Source of the DNA: Lineus longissimus
Lineage: Eukaryota > Nemertea > Pilidiophora > Heteronemertea > Lineidae
DNA length: 64,000 nt
Direction: 5' to 3'
NCBI RefSeq assembly: GCF_910592395.1
Contig: NC_088323.1
Span: 10,463,501-10,527,500, forward strand
Shown: one piece after another, positions 39,486 to 49,537 of the stretch
Layout: every line of letters starts with the position of its first letter
Position numbering within the stretch: the stretch's first letter is position 1
Position numbers and translations under genes: made by a program
Notes under the pieces: generated by a model
The model's input: the letters and a program-made list of their open reading frames with translations, nothing else
The model's database searches: none
What the model was told of the DNA's origin: nothing

Positions 39486-40424
39486 ATGGAGAGTCAAATG
39501 AAAGGACAAACAACAGTGAACTATTATGGTACAGTGAACAACAACTATTATGGTACTGTCAATGTTAATCAGTATCCTGCTAATCAGTCTCCTGTTAATC
39601 AGTATCCTGTTTATCGGGAACCGGTTTATCGGTATCCTGTTTATCGGGAACCGGTTAATCAGTATCAACCAGTAGTTTCAGGGCCTACATTTAAATGTGT
39701 TAAGTGCGATGTAACAAAACCTGAAAGTGAATTTGAAAAGAACAGAAGAGGCAATTTACTGGATTATTGTAAATTATGTGGTTCCACATTAACCAAGAAA
39801 TGTGGTAAATGTGGAGAAGTGAAATTACTAAGTGATGGTGAATTCGGTAAAGAAGGAAAAAAACGCGAATGTAGAGCTTGTTTTAATTCATACTACAAAG
39901 GTTATCTTGATAAGAATGGTAATAGAGACAGTCATAAAGTCAGAGTTGATCTAAACAAAATAGCCAAAGGTGAGTGCCCTGATAACTCGAAATTACATCT
40001 AGGTTGTTCCAATGAGTTCTTCATGGATTGGTTAGACTACCAAAGGGGTCTATCACAAATACAAATAGTAGATGAGGAGTTGGACCATGTTCTACCAATA
40101 AAGGAATTCAAAGATCATCCAGAACTGTGTTACTCTTGGTTTAACATGCGGCCAATGTCTAAAACACAAAACAGACAGAAGAGTTCCACAGTCGACTGGA
40201 GTATTTTCAAAGAGCAATTGGGCTGCTCATTTAACTTTATGGTCAATAAGAGTAATGAAAACTGGTTTGACTATCGAGACCAAAACGTGATAAACGAGTG
40301 GAAAAGGATAACAAACAAGTATTTTTGGGATAACCCAGAATTTAACGATATCCTTCTACTTAATGATTTTCAGACATTTTCAGGTATCTTCAGACATTTT
40401 CAGACATTTCCTCTGAATAAATGA
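39486..40424 (+). CDS. HNH-like endonuclease with tyrosine-rich repeat head
   Basis: 312 residues behind CTTTAAATG, intact. Residues ~12-60 are Asn/Tyr/Pro/Val repeats (NYYGTVNNNYYGTVNVNQYP; PVYREPVYRYPVYREPV). Two Cys pairs form zinc-ribbon-like modules (CVKCDVTKPESEF, CKLCGSTLTKKCGKCGEVKL, CRACF). The HNH core is LDHVLPIKEFKD (~200), then CYSWFNMRPMSKTQNRQKSS with the Asn/His positions of the beta-beta-alpha metal fold. The last 15 residues (FQTFSGIFRHFQTF) are coded by a CAGACATTTT minisatellite and may be a late extension. Possible roles are genome processing or a parasitic homing function. The HNH call is fairly firm; the repeat head is unexplained. Confidence 0.65.
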   Translation: MESQMKGQTTVNYYGTVNNNYYGTVNVNQYPANQSPVNQYPVYREPVYRYPVYREPVNQYQPVVSGPTFKCVKCDVTKPESEFEKNRRGNLLDYCKLCGSTLTKKCGKCGEVKLLSDGEFGKEGKKRECRACFNSYYKGYLDKNGNRDSHKVRVDLNKIAKGECPDNSKLHLGCSNEFFMDWLDYQRGLSQIQIVDEELDHVLPIKEFKDHPELCYSWFNMRPMSKTQNRQKSSTVDWSIFKEQLGCSFNFMVNKSNENWFDYRDQNVINEWKRITNKYFWDNPEFNDILLLNDFQTFSGIFRHFQTFPLNK

Positions 40425-40717
40425 ATAGAACTTGGGGTTACACAAAACGACCACGTAATTAGAAAGAAAGATTAGAACGATTTCATAGAGAATTAGAGGC
40501 AGAAGAAGAGTCAAAGTTGGAGCCTGAGCCCGAAAAACCTTTAAACCCTGTTGGGTCTGCTATGGTCGAAAAACCTGCTGGGCCTGCTATGGTCGAAAAA
40601 CCTGCTGGGTCAGAAAAACCTTTAAAATTTAATGTACTTCAAAAACCTGTAGTGTCTGCAAGATCAACACTAAACACTAGAAATGACAGAACAACTGATT
40701 CTAGTTATTCCCACTAA
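40421..40717 (+). pseudogene. Small Pro/Glu-rich Polinton protein with early stop
   Basis: ATG 40421 overlaps the preceding stop in an AATAAATGA context and opens NRTWGYTKRPRN. A TAG at 40,460-40,462 breaks the frame, which continues KERLERFHRELEAEEESKLE and a repeated MVEKPAG segment to TAA 40,715. About 98 codons. The repeats AMVEKPAGP / AMVEKPAGS arose by duplication. Function unknown. Confidence 0.45.
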
Positions 40718-40721
40718 TTAA

Positions 40722-41431
40722 ATGGATGGAGACAACAAGGTTTATCCAGATTTAAGTAATTTAAACTCTGAAATTCATTTAAACTCTGAAAGTCAATTAA
40801 ACTATGAAAGGTCTGAAAAGCATACAGAAAGTAACCCTCAGGCTTTCAGACTACAACAAATATGTGAGGTTAAGAGTTTCTTAGAAAGCGAGATTGAATT
40901 TAGAAGAAAGATATTTTCAAAGTACAAAAAAGCATTTAGCGTAATTACTGGCATTAGTCATAGTCTTAATTTTGTAAGCGTTGCGGCTGGCTCAGTTGGT
41001 GTGTCTGCACTGGCTGGTGTCATCACAGCACCAATAGGTTTTGCACTTGGTGGAGTGACCATTGGTAGCGCCATTATCTCCTCAGCCCTAAGTTGGAAGA
41101 AAAAAGATATCCTGAAGAAAATTGAAAAACATGAGAAGATTGGAATGTTGGCAATTTCAAAACTTAACTCCATCAATGATCTGGTAAGTAAGGCCATGAG
41201 TGATTCACACATTTCAACAGATGAGTTTACCTTGATTCTCAAAGAAAAGGAAAAATACATTTCCATGAAAAATGCCATCAGAAAAAACAGAGGGAGGCAA
41301 GTTCAGCTGTTGATGTGGAATCTTTAAAGAAGACTTTTTTAGAAGAAGGAAAAAAAATGGCGCAAACAGAGATGATAGTAGGTATAGGCAGCCGCCAAGA
41401 CAAAGCTGAGGAAAGTGTGAATCTGCACTAA
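40722..41431 (+). pseudogene. Conserved Polinton membrane protein, 3' frameshift
   Basis: ATG 40722 in TAATTAAATG. ICEVKSFLESEIEFRRKIFSK opens a helical segment, then a Gly/Ala-rich double hydrophobic stretch (VSVAAGSVGVSALAGVITAP; GFALGGVTIGSAIISSAL), then KHEKIGMLAISKLNSINDLVSK and SHISTDEFTLILKEKEKY. This order is typical of a protein found in nearly all animal Polintons. At an A-run near 41,285 the frame shifts. The alternative frame (VDVESLKKTFLEEGKKMAQT) runs to TAA 41,429, giving ~237 codons. Role unknown. Confidence 0.65.
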
Positions 41432-41449
41432 TTAGTAGAAACAATGGTC

Positions 41450-43320
41450 ATCTTTCCATGATCGTCACTGAATAAATATTTTCTCAATTGTGAAATAAAT
41501 CATACCTGTGCAATCGTCTTTTCTTTCTCTTGTTCATTGATACCCCATTTATATATTTATTCCATGTGAAACAGCAAAAAAAGCCATTTGAAAATGACCC
41601 GTTTCAGCCGGATAGGCCTTGTGCAGGCCTAAATCCGCATCAGATTTGACGCCGGTTTGGCACTGATTCTAAAATTTTGTAAAGCGCTGGCTTGGAATAT
41701 CTCTATATAAAATGTATTGGCTACCATATTCTAGCATGTCCGACGAGCTTTCACCACATACCACATTGTCCGGGGGTTGGATATGAAGAAAGTTGAAAAA
41801 TTAAATATTTTATAAAAACTCGAAATTCAACAGCAAAATAAGCATAGACCCCATTAAAATAATAAAGGAGAACTAGGTATCAAAATGTTCATTATGATCC
41901 CTAGATTTGGTATTTATTCAGTTATTCCCGGCGCCTTTGATTCCAAGGTAGCGCCGGACCATTGAAACTGGGGTACACTGCGAGACTGTGGTCAAAATGG
42001 CGTCGAGTGAACCGGGAGATCGCTAATGATCGCTGGTTTCAATTTTTTCACGGCCAAATTCAAGCATTCTGGAAACATAGTCTGCTAGATATATGAATAA
42101 GTATTCAACACAGCAAGGATTCTGAGTTATATATCGCTAGGATGACGTTAGACAACCTCTTTAAACAGTAGTGTTCGTTTGCGACCGGTGACATATTTCT
42201 CTGGTTATGTTTTGAGTTTGGTCACGTGACGAAATAAACTTGCCTGATAGGTGGAAAGGCTCACAGACATGTAAACATTAGCACGTGGCTTTGTTGATGG
42301 ATTTCTTTTCATGCTTTGAAGTGATTTTAGTAGTGTTTCTGAGATGGATTTCTTAATTGAATACAATAAAGACAGCATGGATTTTGAAATAATTTATTTC
42401 AGTTCTCATATACACAAAGTGATGGCCTATTGTTACCAATGTTTTGGCCATTACATTACAACGCACTTGTCCAGACCCCTACCTAGTACTAGTAGACTTC
42501 TGGAGCCGTATTTTTTCTCCTTAATTACCTGGGTGCCGCCGAAGATTTCTTCTACTGTATTTGGTTTAGCAATACCTCTGCTGAATTTGATGTCTGTGGT
42601 CATGGGCTAAAGTGTTATTTGGGGGGGGGGGGGGCGTGCACCCCAAAAGTGATATTTTGAAGATGAAATTGTTAATAACTCCTTTCCTAGTCTAGATAGG
42701 GCAAAATGGACTACTCCAGTGGATTCAGCAGCCCATTTTACCTTAAGATAGGAATTTTCAGCCTATTTGAATGAAAATTAAAAATTTTCATTTTTTGTCA
42801 TTTTTCGGCGTTTTGCTCCCGCGGTGCAAAATAGTGGCTCGGGACCATTTTTGGGTCCAATATCTTTCTTTAGGGCCTTTTCTAGGCTGTCAAAAAAAAT
42901 GGGGCTACTGTGGGGGCCAATGTCAGTTGATATATGGAAGGAAAAGCCTGTAACACACCTAGAAGTTATTCTATGGGGGGTTCTAAATGGCTCCAGAGCA
43001 AAGTTGGTCTTCGGCAGCAATGGCCGAGGCTAAGTAAATTGCGTTCTAAAAAGGTCAATAATTTCAAAATTAGTGAAGTCACAGGCGTTTCCTTGCATTT
43101 ATCCATACTAGGCAGTAGGTACGCCATGTTAAAGAAGATTCAGTGGTGTAGAAAGCTTAGTTTTTGATATATGGGGGGTCAAAAACCACTTTTTTGCTGT
43201 TTCCGAGGAGGGGGGGTACCCAAAATCCTGTAACCGGCCATATTTCAGAAACTACTTGAGATAATCAGTTGAAATTTTCAGGGTGTTTTTATCTTGGCAA
43301 AAGAAAATATTTGATACCAA
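41450..43320. other. Non-coding stretch, probable insertion within the Polinton
   Basis: About 1.9 kb without recognisable genes, unlike the rest of the element, where genes are packed. It contains a G-run of ~14 at 42,621 and host-like sequence. The frame at 43,327-43,542 begins at a GTG with no proper start, as if its 5' part had been displaced. Exact junctions and target duplication were not found. The missing protease gene may have been lost here. Confidence 0.4.
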
Positions 43321-43326
43321 AATCAT

Positions 43327-43542
43327 GTGTTTTTATTCAATTTGAAAATTTGCTTGCCTATACCTAATGATAGCGAAACTGAAGTCACAGTAATGGTGTC
43401 ACCACTATTGGTGTCACCACTATTGGTGTTACCAATGATTAATCACCATTATCACTATTATCCTCAACCATTATCGGTACCACCATCACTGGGATCAGCA
43501 TTATTACCATCAGCACCCCCGATGTATGTTGAAAGTGTCTGA
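43327..43542 (+). pseudogene. 3' remnant of a Pro/His/Tyr-rich Polinton ORF
   Basis: The frame opens at GTG 43327 but protein-like content starts near IPNDSETEVTV. It is followed by MVSPLLVSPLLVLP (a DNA-level triplication of GGTGTCACCACTATT) and INHHYHYYPQPLSVPPS, ending PPMYVESV. Short, repetitive, no family recognised. Its position just after the non-coding stretch suggests the 5' end was lost. Confidence 0.35.
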
Positions 43543-43580
43543 AAATGTCTGAAAATGTCTGAAAATGCCTGAAAATGTAA
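43530..43580. repeat. TGAAAATGTC minisatellite
   Basis: Four to five copies of TGAAAATGTC lie between the remnant ORF and the polymerase gene. The reverse complement (CAGACATTTT) forms the 3' end of the HNH-like gene at 40,372-40,410. The same motif therefore brackets 40.4-43.5 kb in opposite orientation. Confidence 0.75.
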
Positions 43581-43609
43581 TTTAATAATTTTTGTTATCC
43601 TAAATAGAA

Positions 43610-46600
43610 ATGGTTGATAAAAATGAGAAAATACATTGTTCAACATGTAACAAGGAGATATCATACAGCAATCTTTCAGCACATAGGAAAACCAAAGGTC
43701 ATCAAATGAAGTTATCAAGCCAGTCAGACAAGCGTTCACTGCGTTTACCTAACCCTATTCTACTACAAGATACCAAGAAACTTGAACTACAGGACAAAGT
43801 CCGATTCGAGGCTAAGGAATTGGAGAGCATAAAGAATGTGAAGGATATCGAAGTGGTAAAAGAATTTGGTAAACCAGTTGTTACCATTCGTCTGAAAATT
43901 AGCAAACCAGCAAAACACGTTTTCGAGTACAGAGGTAAACTAGAAGAAATTCTCTTCAAGCTAACTGATTACCATCATAAAATAAGTATTTCAGTTAAAG
44001 CTGAATTTGACAGATCTGGCGAAAAGGCTATCTATCCTATTCAATCTCCAATGGAAAGCATAATTTCAAGAAATCAGACAATTTATGCCCTAAACAGTCA
44101 ATTGAACTACATAAAGGCCGAGATTGAGGAACGATACTTCGAAGGAAGCGGCCTGAGTTTAAATGAAATCAAGTCGTGCGATCTCACGATATGTTCCTAC
44201 AAGAAATGTAAAGGCGGTCACTACACTTGTTTGCCATTCAGAACTAAAGCTGTAATTAATGTGAAATCAAATGATGAGAAATGTTTTCTATGGAGTCTTT
44301 TGGCTGCCAAATACCATGACAGCATTTCGTGTGAGAGGCAAAAAGGTTTTAATGCAACAGAAATTAACCCCTACAAGATGTATGAAAATGAGATTAAGAT
44401 CAAATCATTTCCTGTTTGCGTTCAAAAGGATATCCCTAAGATCGAACAAGACAATGGTATCAAGATTAATGTGTTCAAGTTAGAGAACGAATGGGCTAAA
44501 AGCATTTATGCCGCAAAGCTGGAACCACTCTACCTCTCTAAGAACCACGATGATGATGATGTTATCGATCTGTTGTATTTCAAGGATCATTTCATGTACA
44601 TAAGAGACATCAATCTATTCTTCAAGACTGACAGGAATAGTGTATTCATTTGTAGGAGATGCATGAATTACTTTTACAAGAAATCTACACTAGAAAGACA
44701 TAAATTGAAATGTGGAAAACACGATTACTGTAAGATCAGTCTGCCTCAACCGAATAGTAAATGGTCACAACTTAAGTTTGAAAAGTACTCATTCAAGAAC
44801 AGAGTTCCCTTTGTAATCTATGCTGATTTCGAAGCGATAAGCACAACAGTCAATGATAATACAACTCAGACAGATACCATTGTTACCACTAAAAAACTAT
44901 TCAAACAGCTTGCGTCAGCAGTTGGAGTTTACGTTCACTCTGACTATCCACAAATCTACGCCAGTGGGTATCTCAGTCACAGAGGTGATGATGTAGTTGA
45001 CGTTTTCTGTAACTGGTTACTCAGAAAGGAAGAGACGTTCTCAACTCTACTGAAATACAACATTCCTCTCACCATGACAGACGAAGATTTGGTGAGATAC
45101 TCACAAGAAACAAACTGTTACTACTGCAATGAATTGTTAGGCGAGGACAGAGTTCAACATCACGATCACTACAATGGAGAATACAGAGGTGCTGCTCACA
45201 AAGCTTGCAACTTGAACGAGAAGAAAGCCATGTTTGTCCCAGTGTTTTTTCACAATCTCAGTAATTACGATGCTCACCTATTCATCAGAGAATTGTTGTC
45301 TAGGTCACAAAAGAAACTGAAGCTTCTTGCTAAAAACGCAGAAGAGTACATTTCATTTGAGTTAGGTTGTTTAAAATTTTTAGACTCTTACAGATTCTTA
45401 CAGTCTGGATGGGACAACATCACCAAATCTATGGAAGATGATGACTTTAAGATAACAAGACAGTCTTATCCAAATCCTGACGATTTTAAACTATTGAGGA
45501 AGAAAGGATCAGTGCCTTATTCATTTTACACTTCACATGAAAGTTACAGTGTTGCTCACTTTGAGAAGTCTATGTTCTTTGATGAATTGAAGAATGAAAT
45601 GGCGGATGATTCAGTTTACCTAAAATCCAAGGACATATGGGATCATTTCAATATCAGAACTCATGGAGAGTTCATCGACCTGTACCTCAAAACAGATGTT
45701 CTTTTGTTAGCTGATTTATTCGAGAAATTCAGGGACGTTAATTTAAACAATTTCCAGATCGATCCTTGTCACTGCTATTCAGCACCTGGCTTGACCTGGT
45801 TAGCCGGATTGAAACACACAGACATAAACCTCGAACTTCTTACCGATACCGATATCCTACTTACTTTCGAGAAAGCAATTCGAGGTGGAATTTCGGGTGT
45901 TATGGGAACAAGACATGTCAAGGCCGATGAGAGTCATAAGCTCCTGTACATAGACGCAAATAATCTCTATGGCTGGGCAATGATGGAAAGTCAGCCTTAC
46001 GGCAGTTATCAAATGTTTGACAGTAATAATACTATTAACAAAGAGAAGATCATGTCAATTCCTAAAGACAGTGAAGTACGATATCTTTTCGAAGTAGATT
46101 TAGGTTATCCAGAGGAAATCAAGTTCAAGTCAAAGAACTTTCCATTCTGTCCAGAATCGCTTTTCATAGACGACGACGAATTAAGCCCTTAGCAGAAAGA
46201 TTTACTTGGTGACGAGAAGAGGTCAAAGGTAGAAAAATTGATACTCACACAGAAGGACAAGACCAACTACATCGTGCATTACAGACTTTTACAGTTTTAC
46301 TTAAAGCAAGGAATGATACTGAAAAAGGTCCATTCTTTCATCAGTTTTAAACAATCAAAGTGGTTGAAATCATACAGCGACTTCAACACTAAAAAGAGGA
46401 TGGCTTCTACTACTGATTTCGAGAAAGATTACTTCAAATTAATGAACAATGCTTTCTATGGAAAGACATGTGAAAACGTAAGGAACAGGGTAGAAATTGA
46501 ACTGGTGACAGATGGGGAAAGTGCCAAGAACTTCATGGCAAGTCCCAGGTTTTCATCGATTAACATCTTTGACGAAAGTAGCGCGGCAATTTGCATGAGC

Positions 46601-47299
46601 AAAACATCAATAAGGTTTAACAAGCCAATCTACATAGGAGCTGCAGTACTGGAGTTGTCCAAGCTGCTGATGTATGAATTCTACTACAACATACTTCAAC
46701 CTCACTTTGGTGAGAAAAACCTAGAACTTCTTTATTTGGACACGGATTCTTTCGTTTTAAAGATCAAAACAGACGATTTAACAGCAGACCTCAAAGAGTT
46801 AAAGGATCACTTTGACTTCAGTAATTACCCAAAGGATAATCCTCTTTACGACACTAGCAAGAAGAAAGTTCCAGGCTACTTTAAGGATGAGCTTGGAGGA
46901 GACGAAATGATAGAATTTATTGCCTTGAGGAGTAAGATGTATGCATACAGAACCAAGACTATGTCTGGAGAGCAAGGCTCGAATAGGACAAAGTCCCGAG
47001 AACAAAGTTCGAATAAAAATTCAGAAACAAAGAAATTGAAGGGAATCGCTAAGAATGTAGTGAATAAGTCTATTACATTTGATGACTACGTTGATTGTCT
47101 TGAAAACACTAAGACTTTTAATCACAAAATGCGTCATCTGAGGTCAGAAAAGCATCAAATGTATCTGGAAGAGATTGATAAGAAAAGCTTAAGTCCTTTC
47201 GATGATAAGCGTTTCATCTTAGAGGATGGCATCTCTACATTGCCTTTCGGTATTTACTATGAAAAATACATTGATTACAGTGATTTAATTAATGTTTAA
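43610..47299 (+). pseudogene. POLB: Protein-primed family B DNA polymerase, one in-frame stop
   Basis: One frame of 1,229 codons with a single TAG at 46,190-46,192. It replicates Polinton DNA from a protein primer. Visible parts: C2H2 finger (CSTCNKEISYSNLSAHRKTK, ~10-31), second finger (CRRCMNYFYKKSTLERHK, ~347), Exo I YADFEAI (~403), an EndoVII/HNH-like insert (CYYCNELLGED, HHDHYNGEYRGAAHKACN, ~502-535), Exo II HNLSNYDAHLF (~549), LKTDVLLLADLF (~690), Pol A YIDANNLYGWAM (~779), Pol B MNNAFYGKTCEN (~945) and Pol C YLDTDSFV (~1041). The stop falls between Pol A and Pol B, removing the palm. All other motifs are intact. Confidence 0.9.
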
Positions 47300-47341
47300 C
47301 TAATTAAATCACTTTAATTAAATCATTTTAATTAAATAGAA

Positions 47342-48086
47342 ATGGACTTCATAATTTTTGAGAATGAATGCGATGAAGCCATATTTGAGCTTAACTTAAC
47401 AGACCCATTGAACATAAAATCGATCACTTTGAAATCGATAACTTTTTACAATTCATGGTGGACTGGTGATAACGTTCCGGGTATTACCGAATTGTTAAAA
47501 ATGGAAAATGACTCAAGACAACAATCCGATTCTTTCTATGTCCCTTTTGATGGTCATTTCAGTTTGTCCGAACTTTGTCAATTTTTTCCTTTATCAATGA
47601 GCGTATCAAAAATCTTGCAGGACATGTTAACATCAGCTGTGACAATAACAATTACCTTATCATTGAACTTACTGGGACAAGTTGTTTATGCTGAAAGATT
47701 ACTATCTCGGTGATGAATATTTTACAATAGTAAACACATTTTTTGGTTTTAAACAAACTAAATTCACCAAGAAAGGAAAGTACTACTCCACCAAGCCACT
47801 TAACTTTTACAGAACAGAACTATTTTTAAGATCAAATTTGGTTGATAAAGCTAAGACCCTCTACAACAATAAACCTTCTGACATTTTATGTATCGTTCCT
47901 GTTGAAGATGGTGATCAGATACAATACCAGAGATATGAACTCAATTGCAAGAAAATAGTTAACAAAACATGTACAAATCAAGTCAAATTTGAAATCACTG
48001 ATGAGAATGGTAAAATAGTTAATTTCAGAGGTAGCTCAGTTACTTTAAATTTTTCACTTGAAACTAAGAATAGTGTGTTTGAGTAA
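47342..48086 (+). pseudogene. Second minor capsid-like protein, at least two frameshifts
   Basis: ATG 47342 in TTAATTAAATAGAAATG. The first frame (MDFIIFENECDEAIFELNLT; SITFYNSWWTGDNVPG) holds to ~47,585. The middle part reads sensibly one frame over (FINERIKNLAGHVNISCDNN). The end returns in a third frame from ~47,690 (LKDYYLGDEYFTIVNTFFGF; LYNNKPSDILCIVPVEDGD; FEITDENGKIVNFRGSSVTL) to TAA 48,084. The NNK-PSD-x-L…DENG-x-I block matches the minor capsid gene at 36.4 kb, so the element carries two diverged members of this family. They may differ in vertex position or host contact, which is inference. Confidence 0.65.
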
Positions 48087-48088
48087 TT

Positions 48089-48586
48089 CTACTCCATTAA
48101 ACTAAGATTGCATGTTTTAGGAGTTGTGTAACAGTTATCTTTCCCTTCTGGTTTAATACCTTCTGGTTTACTAACTTCTGGTACACCACCTTCTGGTTTA
48201 CTACCTTCTGGTTTACTACCTTCTGGTTTACTACCTACTCGTACTTTCTTGTTAGTTTTAATCTTAGGATAGCAGTAAATGATGACTGCAAAACCAAATG
48301 CAGCTAAAATGACATACAGTGTTGTACTCCTGGAACTTCCAGTATTTGTGGTAACCTCAGGCTCTGGTTGAGTTAAACTTTGTTCGGGTTCATCGTCTTT
48401 CCTGGGTTCACGTTCTTTCCCGGGTTCATCATCTTTCCCAGTAAACCTCTCCTTTTTTGACTTCTTGAATTCCTGAGATCTTTTACCCAATTCTCGAGAC
48501 CATGCAATTTGTTTTTCGGTTCTTGCTCTCTTAATGCGAACTCTGTTCTCGGGACTTTGTCCAATGGGCTTTTCACTGTCTGTCAC
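48089..48586 (-). CDS. Single-pass membrane protein with KPEG repeat tail
   Basis: 165 residues on -, intact; the ATG overlaps the 3' end of the upstream gene by 14 bases. N-terminal basic helix (KRARTEKQIAWSRELGKRSQ), acidic low-complexity linker (DDEPGKEREPRKDDEPEQSL), TM segment (TTLYVILAAFGFAVIIYCY), then GSKPEGSKPEGSKPEGG and further KPEG units to CNLSLME. Basic-helix/TM proteins like this recur in Polintons. The KPEG array is a coding minisatellite (ACTACCTTCTGGTTT on +). Confidence 0.55.
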   Translation of the reverse strand: MTDSEKPIGQSPENRVRIKRARTEKQIAWSRELGKRSQEFKKSKKERFTGKDDEPGKEREPRKDDEPEQSLTQPEPEVTTNTGSSRSTTLYVILAAFGFAVIIYCYPKIKTNKKVRVGSKPEGSKPEGSKPEGGVPEVSKPEGIKPEGKDNCYTTPKTCNLSLME

Positions 48587-49406
48587 TCGAGCTATGCTCT
48601 CGGTCTCTGCTCTCTAAACTTTGTTCGGTTCCACTCCCATGTTCGATTCCACTCCCATTTAATCTTATGAAATTTTCATGTTCACTAGCAGATTTTGTTT
48701 CTTGACAATGTCCTAAAGTGATCAGTGTTGATGAGGCAAGAGCAGTTAGTGCACCCATTCTCAAACTCAACCATCCAAGCCATTTGTCAAGTTCATTGGT
48801 AACGATGTAATCATTTCTGAGGTCATGGTAAAGATCATCCTCGTCATCTATTGGTAATAACCACCTTGATAATTTAGTGTAGGCTTTTAGTACTGTCTTA
48901 CCCAAAGAATCATTAAGTCTGGCAGCCATCTTTGTCTGGTAGATTCTGTGGTGTTTTAAGAGTTCCTTTTCTGTCATATTATCTAAGTCATTAAAAGTCA
49001 GTTGTTTATTAAGTAAATCCTTGCTTTTCCCAGTTGCAACTAAAATTTCTAAGTCTTGTTTAGCTTTAAGGCCAGTTTCAGTTAAATTAGCTTTAAGGCC
49101 ACTATCAGTTAAATTTTGTTGAGAGCTAGTTAAATTTTGTTGACAACTAGGGTTAACTAGACCTTGACTAGGGTTAACTAGGCCTTGACTAGAACTGACT
49201 AAATTTGAACTAGTTAACGCCTTGTTAGAAGCTTGTTGCTTTGTAGTGTAATTCTGTTGGTAATTAGCAGTGTTCTGTTGAAAGTTAGCTGCATTCTGTT
49301 GGTAATTAGTTGCAATGGGATTAGCTAGATTTGAACTAGAATTAACTGGGATTACTCCGATTTGTTTCATTTGCTGTTCAATTATCGTTGATGTCTGATT
49401 ATTCAT
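48573..49406 (-). CDS. Conserved Polinton protein with Gln/Asn-rich repeat head
   Basis: 277 residues on -, starting in TTCTAAATAAATG. Residues ~30-65 repeat Y/F-QQN-x-ANY units (ATNYQQNAANFQQNTANYQQ). More direct repeats follow (SQGLVNPSQGLVNPS; DSGLKANLTETGLKA). The conserved part is TFNDLDNMTEKELLKHHRIY, SLGKTVLKAYTKLSRWLLPI and DDEDDLYHDLRNDYIVTNEL, then a short hydrophobic segment. FHKIY/HHRIY…LPIDD…L-x-NDYI is a pattern I recognise from other Polintons. Function unknown. Confidence 0.6.
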   Translation of the reverse strand: MNNQTSTIIEQQMKQIGVIPVNSSSNLANPIATNYQQNAANFQQNTANYQQNYTTKQQASNKALTSSNLVSSSQGLVNPSQGLVNPSCQQNLTSSQQNLTDSGLKANLTETGLKAKQDLEILVATGKSKDLLNKQLTFNDLDNMTEKELLKHHRIYQTKMAARLNDSLGKTVLKAYTKLSRWLLPIDDEDDLYHDLRNDYIVTNELDKWLGWLSLRMGALTALASSTLITLGHCQETKSASEHENFIRLNGSGIEHGSGTEQSLESRDREHSSSDRQ

Positions 49407-49537
49407 TTATTTAGAATGAAATCTTCATTGGTGACACCATCATCGATTCATATTGAACGGAAAATCCTTTACAGGAAAAGTCCTATTTACCAGAAACCTA
49501 CCAGAAACTTACCAGAAACTTACCAGAAAGAGGATAT

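Noticed and set aside
48373-48576. 67-residue - strand ORF
   Set aside because: Alternative frame inside the KPEG-tail membrane protein gene; no independent support.
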